Origin: Phoronis australis
Taxonomy: Eukaryota > Phoronida > Phoronidae
Reading direction: 5' to 3'
Length of the DNA stretch: 64,000 nt
NCBI GenBank assembly: GCA_002633005.1
Contig: NMRA01000570.1
Coordinates: forward strand, 95,737-159,736
Below are positions 10,914 to 23,900 of the stretch, in pieces; positions within the stretch are counted from its first letter, which is position 1, and every line of letters begins with the position of its first letter. Position numbers and translations under genes: made by a program. The notes under the pieces were generated by a model. That model worked only from the letters and a program-made list of their open reading frames with translations. It was not told where the DNA came from and ran no database searches.

Positions 10914-11753
10914 GGCATTATGGTCCTCAAAATATACAAGTCACATTTATGTAGCAAAACATGGACGTCCTTAAAAAAATCCACTACAGAAATCGGTAAC
11001 AGCAAGAGTGCTACACAGTCTTGACAGTATTTATAAACATGTAATAAAAGTTACCAGCAATCAGACAAAAGAACATTTCCCATCATGACAACTGCTTGTG
11101 TGTTAACAGCAGCAAATTTCCAATGGTTTAGCCTCCTTCTTAACTCCCCTGTTAAATTCCATCATTCTCGGCCAATCATAGAGGACTAGTCTGGCAATGA
11201 ATTGGGGTTCTGCCAGCCATCTGATGGGAGTTCTGGGTAATTTCATCTGAATACATTTGGCGTGTACTGTATTGTGGAACTTGCACATTAATTCCTTATC
11301 TCATTGATTGCTTGACCAAATTAGTTAGAAACACAACATATGAAGTGAATATGAAGTAGGTTGAAAAGTGCCAAATGTTTTTAAGAATGAGTTTTGAGGC
11401 AAAAATGATCTGCCGTATATCCCTGAACCGTGTCCAGTATCGTGACGTGGTGCTCGGGAATAACTCACGATGCGGGCTATGTGAGCCCACGAGGTACGTC
11501 ATTCGTGCAAAGGTTACCTATTTGCAGAATTTTTTGTTTTCATTTATAAGTTGTCAGTGCATAAAACTGCACTTTGTTTAGCGTACATTACGTTCAAATA
11601 GCATTGCCATTTACTTCCTGCTATACATTAGCACAGTTAGGAGGATGCAAATACATCCATAAAAGACCATTCCACAGTTAATAACCACACAATTCTCAGA
11701 TCTGACTGCACGTACAAAAGACTGCCCAAAAACATCCTTCAGAAATATCAGAA

Positions 11754-11965
11754 TTAGTCCTGCTTCACATTTCCATTGACTTCCCTGGTCTCATTGACCT
11801 CTTTCACCGTTCCCGTGGTGACAGGTTCACCGCTGCCAGCCTTCTCTTCACTGTCATTATCTGTCATCCCTTGCATCACTAAATACTTATAAACCACATT
11901 CTCCCAGTCTATCACATCTTCTATTCGCTGAGGGCCATGAGCACCAGCACTTCGAACAAAGCCAC
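11754..11965 (-). CDS. TRPN1: TRPN exon 29 (C-terminus, stop)
   Basis: The acceptor reads TTTGTTGTAG. The first two bases complete a split Ser codon, followed by GFVRSAGAHGPQRIEDVIDW and ending NGNVKQD before TAA (11754-11756). IEDVIDWE resembles the conserved C-terminal segment IENVADWE of insect NOMPC. The last 40 residues are acidic and Thr-rich. Confidence 0.88.
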
Positions 11966-14900
11966 CTACAACAAATGTTAACATTTTAAGATGCATTTTG
12001 TCCTATTTAGCTTTTTGCGATACCAACTCAAACCTTAACCAATGCACATATTACGCGCCATTTTCGAATTCAAAATTTTAGGGTTGGCCAACTCCAAATG
12101 AACTCTGAAACATTTTCTTTTTTGGTGTTCTTGTTGGAAATAGGATCCTATCACTGTAAGGAATATCACGAGGCTGATTTTATGAGCCTAAATTATTTGA
12201 TTTTCGTTTTAAGCCAGCTGAACAGGGCAAAATGTAGCTCTTACATCTGACTGATGTAACTAATCATTAATGATAAATCATTACTATTCTGTAACAAAGT
12301 GATTATATTTAATTATAATTGTGCCAGTTGAAAGTACAACATATAGAGCATGTAACCATAACAACGCAGGCTTTCAAATCATTGGCTACAATTTGCCTTC
12401 TGTCGAAAATGATTTTTAATTTAGACCACTTATTAAATGTCTTACAATGAAATTCAAATTGTATTGTGGTTTTTGGGCTTGGGAATTGAACTAACAGTTT
12501 ACTATAATAGTTTCAAACCAATTTAAGCTCAATAAGCCTGCTTGACCCTGCTGGTCATTTTATGCCCTATAAGAATTATCTCGACCAATAACAAACTGCC
12601 AGCCCTTCCCAAGTCACAGAGATCACTTCTAATCCCAGTAAAGAAGAAGTTGGGACCAGTTTTAACACTGTAAGTGGTCCGTCTAAATCAAAAGTCATTT
12701 TTTTCAAAGGAGATATTTAGAGCCACTTCTACAAATAATTTGAATAGCTTTGTGTAGCTGTGATCCAGAACATCACTGACATGAACTTAGTCTAGTAACA
12801 ATCACTCTCCTAGTGTGTAACTTACGAACTAACAAAACAACCAAGGTAACATGATACAATCATAACACTCACTCTCTGGAACTATTTGTGTGTTGCGTCT
12901 CACGACATTTCTCAGCCAGTTATTCCCAGACGAGTGCGCCATCATATCCATGGAGCGAGAGTCAGATATGGCGTCCAAGTCCTCTTCTTCATTGATATAT
13001 TCCTGGGCATGGGCACTACAAATTTTACCTACAACAAAAATGTCAATGTTTTATTTTTTCTTTTTTTTGGAAACATCTGGGTTGGATTGCTCCATATCTT
13101 GTCAATACATTGATCAAATTTGAGTGAAAAAGATCTACTTAGGAAATACTCCCCAAATAACCCAACGCTTGTGGACTCTTGTAGCCAAAACATACCGGTG
13201 AGTCAAAATTTTGACTTCGGAAATTCAAGAATTTAAGCAAAACACGACTGAACTGCCATGTTCCTAGGGTATAACAAGCACAATATAATTTCGTTGACAG
13301 AAATACAGGATTAAAGACATTTCAAGTCTCCAGCAGCTTAGAGTAAATTGTAAGTATTGGTGAACTGTCATAATTTCGCATCCCAGATGACATTTAAAAG
13401 TCCTATAACACAGCGCTAATTAAGCCAAAAGTCAAACTTCAAACTGGAATAAATCTCCCATTGAAGCTGTCATTGATCTCCATTTGATTCGTGGTTTTAT
13501 GACACGTAATTACAGGAATGTGTTAATAAATGATAACAAAGAGTTCTGCCATGAAACAAAAAACAAAACAGAAGTTTTCAAGGATGTCGCTGTTATGGGG
13601 CATTAAGATTTATTTCCTTCTTATGTTTGTAACCCAAACTCTATACAAGCTTTCAAGTTGGTAACAAGAAATTCAATTAGAACTGAGCCTCATTCAATCT
13701 ATTTATCTTGCTTTATACACGGACAATACTACAGGCATTTCACAGGAATAAACACTTGACGGTTCGATGACGATACATTAAAATACAACTCAAATGCCAT
13801 AAATAAATGAAACAGCATGGCTGCTGCTTACCTCTGTGCTTGATGGCAACTTTACAGTAAGTGAACAGTTTGGTGAAGAGATTCAGAGGTGACGGTGTGG
13901 CCGATGTTTTGTTCATGTTTCTGATCAGCTTCGCTCGTCCAAACTTCCACTCGGTATCCGACTGCGCCTGGATACGCTGATAGGTGTCCGACATCATAGC
14001 GATGAGAAGATTGATTAACACAATCAATGTAACCAACATGTACAACCCGAAGACTCCTTTCACAACTGTTATCGCCCAAATTGGGGTACGGTTAACTAAA
14101 GGCAGGTTCTCAGGCTCAACGAGTCCAAACAAGGAGAAGAATAACATCTCAAATGTGTCGATAGGCGTGAGAAAGGCTACCTGACCCCCATCTCCTGTAC
14201 CATCCCCAAGTGTGGCATTCACTGGTGGCTCTGGAAAAACGGGTTGATAGACCGCGGCTAGGTGAACGGTGAAGCCAGCGATGAAGATTAAAAGAATGAC
14301 AAGAAAACGGACCAGATCTTGCATTAAGTCTTGAATGATGATGGCCCAGGGACCAAATAAATGGTGGAATGTCAGGAAGTCTAACAACTGAACGAAGCAC
14401 AAAAGTAGGGCTCCAGCAAAGAACTGATTGCGAACGTACAACATCTCATACCGCTGATTAGCGTGGGTGTCTATAGGGAAAGCTATGCCTACGAGATGAC
14501 AGGCTATTCCTATGGCACAAATTCCAATGATGATGACGCGTATCCAGCCAATGCCGGCCCTGTCGCCAGGATTGGTCAGCTCGGAGACCAGCAGCCCAGA
14601 CAGCCATGCCAGCAGCAGCCACTCATACCAGTACGGTAACATACTACTCGACTCGTATATAGGATTCAGTGGCAGGACGATGGTGATGATAAACAATACA
14701 ATGAGATAGATGTGCGACACTAGATAAGCCATGAATTTGATTATAGGTATTTTGTTGAACCTGTGCTTGAGCGGCAGGGAAAACGCTAACCACACCGGCG
14801 GTACAAGAACAAAGGCAATGAACAACATCGCCAGCTTCCAGCCTTTCCACTTCAAGTTGCCGACCCAGACGTCGGATAAATACTTCTGTATTGTAGGATG

Positions 14901-17900
14901 AGACACGACCTCCTTCTGTTCGTTTTCAATCAGGACGTCCAGAAACGGCGTCCCTTTACAGTCCACAGACTTCAGTAGGATACTGGCTCCACTCGAGCTG
15001 GCCGCAATAGCCATCAACTCCGTTGCCATGGTTTCAGAGAACTGGCCACAGGCCAACAAGTCCTTAGCGCGTTCTTTCTCTCTCGTTGCCAATAGACTGA
15101 AGTTCTTTGACATCTTGGCCGCCGTGTCCACTGGGGCGGGTGACAACAGAATGAACTCTTCGATGGTCTTATTGTTGTTGGTCTTTCCACAAACCATCAG
15201 GTCAAACACAAACTGGAAAATTAAAACATCAGAAAATTGAAGGATAGTAAGTGTTTTAAAATATGTAAGCATGAAACGAAGTTAAATATTTTGAAATTTT
15301 TAACAATTTTCAGACTATTGGACCTTCAAATTAAAGGACCTAAACTCAGCTGAACATTCATTAGTCTGAATTATAATGGCTAAAAAGAAAATTATGTCAA
15401 ATAGCTTGAAATATATATTTTTGTAAATTTCTTCAAGCTGTTGGGCCTTTACACAAATGATCTGCAACCCTGAAAACAACTGTGTGATCCAGAAGTGTAT
15501 TATGTTCAAAAGAATGTCAAGTCATATGTTAAATACATTTGTCAGGCAAAGGACTTTTGTACCAGAAAAGGAATATCAAGGCAACGATTTCTTCCATTCC
15601 CACATACACATTGTCTCACAACATGACATCCTTTGCCAACAGATACCTTCTTATCCTCCATCAACTGCTGTGTATTGTGGTCCTTTCTCATCAAGTAACT
15701 CAGTACATCCGTGTGATTGGCTGAGGCAGCGTAACACAGCGCCACCTTACCATCCTTTGTCTCGAGGCTTGGTGATCCACCACTTTCAATTAACAGCTTG
15801 ACAACCTTCAAGAATCCGGCTTTGGCGGCAAAATGCAATGCCGTCCATCCGTTCTGCAAAATACAATCAAATGTAAGTAAACAACCATAAGGTTATCAGT
15901 TGAAAGGTTACAATATCTGATCGAGGTCCATTAATAAAAATTCTCCTTTCTTAAACCAATGAGCAACAGTTTGGATGTGCCCTTCCCAACTACAAGACCT
16001 ATAGAAAATGCAGACTTTAACGATATCAATTTTCATAGATGACTATGTTACGTAACTGTTAATGGCCATTATGTAATCAAAGCCAAATCAACTTTGAACA
16101 GAGGCCACCAAACATCACTCAAGACACAACTCTGAAGCAAACCAATTAAAGCGCACCACCCTTCAAGTTAGCTTTCAACTGTCATCCATTAATTGTGACT
16201 GGTCAGTTTCTGGTTGAGTCTAAAAGCCTTGCAGACCCAAGATCCTCTTGTTTTAAAAGTATTCAAGCAGCGCTATTACTTGTCAAACACAGCAAGAAAG
16301 GAAACAACCTTTCATGTTTAGTTCTATTCAAACCCCAACTTCAACATAGGGCAACCAGACCTGGCAGATTTCTGATATAGTTTTGCCCAAACCTATCACA
16401 GCACCGTCATACCGAATATCAGTTAACAACAAATCAGTAGGCCTAATTGATAATTCCTCACTTTTGTTCAGCTGTCCCAGTCTATTTTGGTAGACTTCAG
16501 CAAACAACAGAATGGGTTGCAAAGGTCATATATGAAGAAACTGTAAATTTTCAATTGGACACTTCCAGGTTAGCTATAGGATAATTAAGTCATGTGACCC
16601 AATTAAGTCACGTGACCCGCCAAGTGCCAGTGTTAAAACTGGTGCTTACTTTTCGAATCTTGTGCAGATAAGGCTGAGCTACTATTGGTACGTTGCTTTG
16701 TAAAGTGATGTGCTTCTCATTCAAATTCTCACTAGATTCTCACTCGCAGTTCTCACTCAAATGGCTCTTTTAGTTAAAATATCACTGGAATCTCATTGGA
16801 ATCCAGTGAGATTCCCACTTTCTTTTTCATAAGGCGTGTACGTAACTGCTATAGGTCACGTGTTGTGATGTGAAATATTGCAGCACAGCTGGAATAAATT
16901 GAAATCTCAAAATACTAAACATTGATGAGAAACACAACGAACATTGATGAGAAACACAACGCACATGGCGGGTCTAAACAAAACTAAAACAGCATACCTT
17001 ATCACATGTGTTAATGTCTGCTCCTTGTCCAAGCAATAATGCCACCATGTCAAGATGACCATTGGCTGCAGAAAGGTGGAGACCCGTGCGCCCCCTTTTG
17101 TCCTTGACGTGAATCTGTGACGTGGACTTGCTTAGCAAGAGGCTGACCACAGGAGTGTGTCCACTCTGGGCAGCCAAGTGGAGTGGGATGGCACCCTAAG
17201 AGATACATGCATAGAGTGAGCGTAAGCGACACCTTCTAGTATTGGTACAGTTGCATCTCACGTAACAAGAATATTGACACATGTCACAAATGTGACAAAT
17301 GTCACATAAATGATGCATGTGAGCAGAATCTAGTTATTAATAGACATATAGCTTTAATCTGTGTCATTATTTGAAAAAATGATTAAGAGCAAAGGTAATC
17401 CCGATATAATTATCATAACATGATGGCTTTACCAATTGATTTTGAGATTTCAAGCAGTACACTTCAATGCTTCACAACAATAAACAGTGACAGCGAAATG
17501 TAATCTTGAAATAATTACATAACAAAACGAAGGATTTTTAAATACTAATTAACTGAACATTATTGTTTTATGACAGTTAAGGATGCACAACACAAGAAAT
17601 GAAAAAATACATTCAATACATCAATACTTAATGTTTAATAATAATGCTGCAAATATTTTCCAGTAATACACCAAAAGCAATCCACAGCTGTTAAACTATA
17701 TTCATGTATTTTGTTAGAAAATATTTCAATAAAATATTAGGATATGTAAATATCCACAAAAACTGCAATGTCATTGTCACTGACAAACTTTTAACCTTAA
17801 TATCACACACAGAATAATTATAATCAATTGATGTGAATGGTAATTTTAGAAGTGACGGTGGCTGGGCTCAGAACAGACTTGGGTAAATTTGTCTCAATTT

Positions 17901-20900
17901 AGACCAACATACTAGCTACAGCAAAATTTCATCTTCAAGTTTCATTGTGGGTATCAAGTAATCTTTTAAAATAAGCTAAATCCTTCCCTTAAAATAACTT
18001 TGTATTAGCTTAAGCAAAATGGTATGCAACCTACTTTTGCTTTTTGTTTAGCTTTTCAATGATTCTTTGTTTTTCAGTGTTCATAAAGTCATAGAGGTGC
18101 TACTATAGAGGCTAATATCCACTCTCTGTGTGGTTTTAGCAAACACGTACAACATGAAACAGTTAACCACTGAGTCCGACATACAACAAGGAAATTATTA
18201 CAAAACTCATTAAAAGAACATGAATATTTTTCAAAAAGTATTCCAGACAAGTACAAAAAGCAGATAAAAGAGGTCAGCAGTAAGCATGTAGAAAAGAGCA
18301 CTTTAGATTGTACAAAATGACATTAACTTCCATCAGAGAAATTCCTTTAGAAATGACCAAGTAACGTTACATTTGGTTGGTTGGGAAGCAAGTTCGAAGC
18401 AGGGAAATCAAATATCCATGACTAAACCATAATGCATACAGAAAGCACTGAACTTGAACAATATAACTAGAAAAATAGTTGGTCCACAATAGAAGCAAGG
18501 CAATACTGGAGAGAACTTAGGGTAGTGCAAAAAGGGGAGGAGTGTTGTAGGTGGTGAATACGTTACTATGGTGACCAATACCTGAGGAATGCTATACACC
18601 TACAACAGCATGCAAGTAAACATGAGTGCTCAATTCAAGCAAATCTCAGCCACTAGGAACTAAAACGCATGCTCAAAGATATTGACGTAAGTGATGTTGA
18701 TTATAAAGAAGTAATTGCCCATTTTAGTGAAAAATGAAACATTAAACATGCACTCACATGCACTCACGTATAAGGATGGTTGTTCACAAGCAACATTTCA
18801 TTTGATGATGGTGAGATAAAATTAGAATAGAGAACCTAGCTCTTGTTTACTACTTTGTTTTTTAAAGGTGTCCACAAATGCTCCCATCGGTCTCTTGTTG
18901 ATATCAGTTTTTTTATTTAAACAAGGTGCAAGTGTAAGAAAAAACACCACTGCAAACTTCCGGAAGGGAAAACCATGAACATATTTTAAGAGCTGGAAAA
19001 GTATTTGTCTATTACTTAGATGCCATGGCCACAGTGTTGATGCAGACAATAATTTTTGTTCATTAGGAAATGATCAATGAGTCTGTGCATTTCTAGATAA
19101 AGAAAAAATAATCTGCCTTGTGTTAAAAAGTGGTAAAAAATCAAAATTTTCCAATATGTCTCATCACAAAAAGCACCTCAGATGTGGGAAGGTATACCAA
19201 CAACCGTGATTTTGTAAGTCAGAAGGTGTGTGCAAGTGTGCGTGCGTGTGTGTTTGTGATGCTGTTTGTCTTAAGCATATCATTTATTTGAAGTACTTAT
19301 TATTTCGAGATATAAGTTATTAAAAACTGATCAAATATGCTCCAACAGATGGCGATCCATTCACAAACCTGCGCATTCGTAGCAGCATCAGCCATAACAC
19401 CAGATGAGTTCAGAAGCAGACGTACTAATCCCTCATGGCCAGACTGAGCAGCCAAGTGTAATGGTGTTAGGCCAGACTGAAATGTAATGAAAACAATTGA
19501 AGGAAGTCGTCTCAGTATTTTTAACACACTTTTCTCAAAAACAAATCAAAGTTCATTGCCTTTAAATACCAAAATTAAGGTTATATGTAAACTTATTGGC
19601 AAGACTGTGCAGTTACGATAACTAAATATCTGTAAAACTATCACGTTTAATTCAGTCAGTAAAATAGTACTTCTGAAAGTAGAAATTAATCTTTGACTTT
19701 ACATCATTCTGCCAATAACTGTGTCGCATGACATGTCCTTTTAGTAAAATTCAGCAAGAAAAGAAAGGCACATTTGTTGCAAAGCAAATGTCATGACAAA
19801 ATTTCTTTGAAGATATAAATGTTAGAAGAATATAAAATCTTGGAAATGCCATAACAATCATCTAAATTATCATTTTATAAAAAGCCAAAACGTTCTATAT
19901 TGTGATACACCCTCAAGCATAAGTGGAACATACGACACATCCTTTTATAAAGTCCTGCATAAAGCAATTTGAAAGCATTTGAATGCTTGATTTGAATCTG
20001 ATCATTCATGGTGTCATCATTTATGGTGTCAAAAGACACTCAGCCAAATTGTGATTTTTCTAGAGGTTCACAAAACTTCAATGGTAGAATGTGAACAACT
20101 TAGTAAATGCCAAGATGCATCAGTGAGTTGTTCATATGATCATCATCGTCAAAATACCCAAATTAACTCCAGATCAAACACTGTTTCACAAAAATTGAAA
20201 GCATTATCTTCATGGATTCCAAAGTTTACTTTTGAATTATATAACATTACCTAACAACTGTTTTGAAATATTGAAAATGACAACCAAGTGAAATCAAGTC
20301 CATATCATCAACCTCAATAAAACCAACAAGCTTATAAAAGCAAATCAGGCCCCAGAAGCAACTGGATCTATCAAGAAGCAAATAATGTAAAATTTAAAAA
20401 GTTCACTTGCCATTAAAACAAAAATACAAGTTTCAAAAGTTGTTCATCAGAGAGGGTGGTGTATTTGTCCTAAAAGATTGTTTAGAATGATACCAATATG
20501 TAGTTCAGGTAATCCAGTGGCCACCAAAAGAGGTCAGCACATCATGTAAGAGGCAGTCCTCACTCGGGGGTCTCTGTGTTGAGCATGTAACAATGAAACT
20601 ATACCTCAGCTGACAAGTCCTTAAGGCCATCACTTGGACTCTCACTCTTAACAGTAGCTGGAACTTTGGTCAACATCTCACGCACAAAATCTATTTGTCC
20701 AAAATGTGCGGCCACATGCAGAGCAGTAAGACCAGTCTGAAACAAACAACAAGGTAGAAATTGTTCTCGTAACATGAACACATGCCATTCATATCTTAGT
20801 TACACAATAGCAAAACTGAGAAAATGACATGTTCATATAACATGTAAAGATTCTCCTATTAGAACAGGATTTGGTGGACATTAAAATGACATTTTCATCA

Positions 20901-23900
20901 AAATTTCAAACAGGAGAATTCTACTTCATTCCAAGTAGAGTTATAAGATAAACATGCTTTAATTCCGTGACTGAAGACTACTTATCGATCTGCAAAAAAT
21001 TTTGGCGATTACGATAAATTGCCCCTAAATAGTAAAAAAAGAAATCACAATGCTGTATTTGAAACGCTTTCATTCAAGAGAAAAAAATCTCATTTCTCAA
21101 AATCATAAAAACACCCAATTCCTTTCTTGTCACAAACATCCGTGACCTACATTCAAAGTTGTAGGTTTTACCATGCATTACCTTAGAACTGGTAATATTC
21201 CAGGAAACAGATCCCTTGAGGGCCTCCAGTATCTGCACATGACCCTGTTTTGCAGCCAAATGTATGGCGGTCATTCCATCCTGTAGGTATGAATACAAGG
21301 ATTGAGTGACTCACTTTACTTACACAGACAAGACCCATTACCTAATATGTAACAGTACACCCTTATCAATGATTATTGTACCGTGAACAATTGAAAGATT
21401 CAAGGCAAAAATAAGCATTGCCATTTTGAATGATCTCAAAACTGCGTGTTCTTCAATTTTTTCATTGCTTTCAAATATTTGATTTTCGTTTGTTTTCATG
21501 CATGTCTTGCATCATCAGAGATGGCAGAAATTCAATTACTCCAACAACTTTTTAACCTTTTACTTGTCAATTAGAAATTAAGAATTTCTAGGACAACTTC
21601 CCCATGAGCATTTCATTCATGCATAAAAATTATTTATTCTGTGAAAAAAACTGTCAATTTTAAACAACAAATCATAGTTCATATCATCGTGGTCGTACAG
21701 CATTTTCATCCGAGGCAGATGCCCCTGCGTCCAGCAACACACGGCACACTTCTGTGTGGCCCCCCTCAGCAGCCAAGTGTAAAGAGGTCGAGTCATTCGT
21801 CTGAAATGACAATTGAAATTACAGCATAATTTTATTTCTTGAACAAATTTATGAACATGGATCACACACCTGAAGGAGGTATGGCAAAGTCGTGCCACTT
21901 TCAAACTGCTCACCAATACATTTCGTGACAATTGTATAAATAGTAAAATTTTACAACCTTTAACACACTCCATCATAAATATTTTTATACGCTTTTCTTA
22001 CTTTATAACACCTGGCACTGTTTTTTTTCTTAATCCTCTGCAAACTACTTTGGAATCCGTAATTTCATTCCATCACAACAAATATTGAATGTAGTTCTCA
22101 CAACACATGAAGATGTTCTAAACATATAGTGCTAAACAGAATCCCCCACTCTGTCTCTACTTTAGAATGAAAGCAACACAAACAGTAATTAGTATTCAAA
22201 ATCAGCTGGTTATGAATCAGTCCAATAATTCTGTATTTATTAAATTCTTGCACTAATTACCCTGTTTCTAGCCGTTGTCATGACGACCTTGTTAAACTTC
22301 ATCAGCTCCTTGATGACTGCTACACTGCCCTTGGACGCTGCGATGTGTGCACAGGTCATTCCGTTCTGCAATAGAAAGATGCCAACATAGTACTTTTCAA
22401 TTAATTATAAATTTCAACAGGTATGCGGATATCAGACACTGCGGGTCTTTAAACTAGCGACACATAGGATCAGGAAACTCTTACTGTCTTCTGGATTAGA
22501 CTTGTGACAGAAAATCTTTTGAAAAAATATCTCTATACATTTGACATCTATTATGAAATAAATTTTCAAAAGGCCAGAACATTTGGTACTGTTGAAAAGT
22601 AAATAACACAACAGAATTTTTCTGTTGATTAAGACAAGTAGAAAAAAAAATAATTTAAAGGCAACGCCAAAAGAATTGTGTAAAACCCACACTGATCAAA
22701 AACATCATGGAACAGAAATTCCATATTTATACTAGATTCCTATAAAAGATGGATTGAACAGGATCAGGGTCATGCTATAGGAATACTGAAACATGCAATT
22801 AAGAAACAAAAAAGAAAAATGGACCACTTCCACATGCTCAAAGAGCCTCAGCAGAACCTAACTCCAATAACCTACTTATATGTGCTACATGATAAAATCA
22901 AATCAAACCAAAACAAAATAATAGTATATAAATCTTCATGGTAAAATGACACTCATATCCATAAACAATTAGTTGGACAAACAAGGCTTTACTTGGCTAG
23001 TTAACATCCAAAGCCTTCTATATAATTATATTAACGTTGACTACAGGTATATTCAGCCATACACAAGCATTTCGTGTCAGCCGCCTAGCCAGACCACCTA
23101 ATGCCATCTACAGCATTATTGTATTACTGTACAGATTCTGTCTATGAATTCATACACCACAGTTGACAAATGGTAATAAGAACTGGTTAATCACTTACAG
23201 CATAATATGATAGTCACAATTGTGATCTGAAAATATCAAGTCAGAAAAGATCCAGTTCCGACTGCATGGGGGCATTTTCAGATTTGATATCATATGGTCA
23301 CATCTGTGACTAACATGCAGCATGTGTAACACATGAACCAAACAGTAATTAAGTATGTTATATTCATTGTATATTGGAATAGATTAAAATTCATGGACCC
23401 TGCTTTTTGTGTACTAGACATTGGCACAAAGGAAAAATAATGAAAATAACACTTTAAATACGTGATATTCATCATTTTAATTTACGTATAATAGTAAAGT
23501 CTGTGGTTGTTGTGTATGAATTTATAAACAATTTATTATTAATCTAACTGCATGCGAATGTATCACTTGGAAAGTTTACTTACATGATCCTTAAAAAGAA
23601 GACGCAACACAAGGTTAATATTGACAAAAGAGTGCAAATACAAAAATTACAGAAATGATCAGAAAATCTCCCATCAAAAATATGAAAACAAAGCTTTGAT
23701 GATATGACAGAAAAAAATTCTACAGCTGTATAAATTCAATCAAATCATCTAGTATAGTTTTTGTTTGAAAATTGATACGGTGGTGAAGTATTTACAATAA
23801 TCCGTCTTTCAAGTGAGCTAAGCAAAACTGATGAGATCCCATGCCTGCCAGAGAATGGGTCATTGAGCTGATTGTGGCTGAATTGACATGACACTGCATT

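Larger units (their letters stand above)
2891..11753. other. Intergenic region between the convergent IP6K and TRPN genes
   Basis: I find no convincing gene here. The region is AT-rich and filled with mobile-element remnants, listed separately: foldback elements at 4300-4468, 7319-7470 and 10605-10913, a CTCACCAATTT-ended element at 8793-9001, and a dispersed repeat with an inserted palindrome at 9562-10328. A 193-codon open frame on the - strand at 4640-5221 has no recognisable domain. The TRPN 3' UTR should occupy the right end, but no AATAAA lies close below its stop. One ambiguous base is at 7631. Confidence 0.6.
11966..22260 (-). other. TRPN introns 20-28
   Basis: These introns separate exons 20 to 29 and range from about 400 bp to 2.2 kb. 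They are AT-rich with no convincing genes. A fragment at about 12055-12230 belongs to a repeat also found at 61311-61460. A 22-bp direct duplication lies at 16918-16961. Confidence 0.7.

Noticed and set aside
13015-13028. The inner AG as acceptor for TRPN exon 28
   Set aside because: With phase 1 from exon 27 it leads to a TGA after about 25 codons; the outer AG restores the frame and links correctly to exon 29.
13984-14709. Open frames on the + strand across the TRPN channel exon
   Set aside because: They are antisense shadows of exon 27, whose - strand frame encodes a clearly conserved channel.
19220-19255. GT-rich microsatellite-like stretch
   Set aside because: Short and imperfect, with no sign of function beyond simple-sequence drift.
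21617-21976. 119-residue - strand frame over TRPN exon 21
   Set aside because: It uses another frame; the exon's own frame gives a standard ankyrin repeat with proper splice sites.
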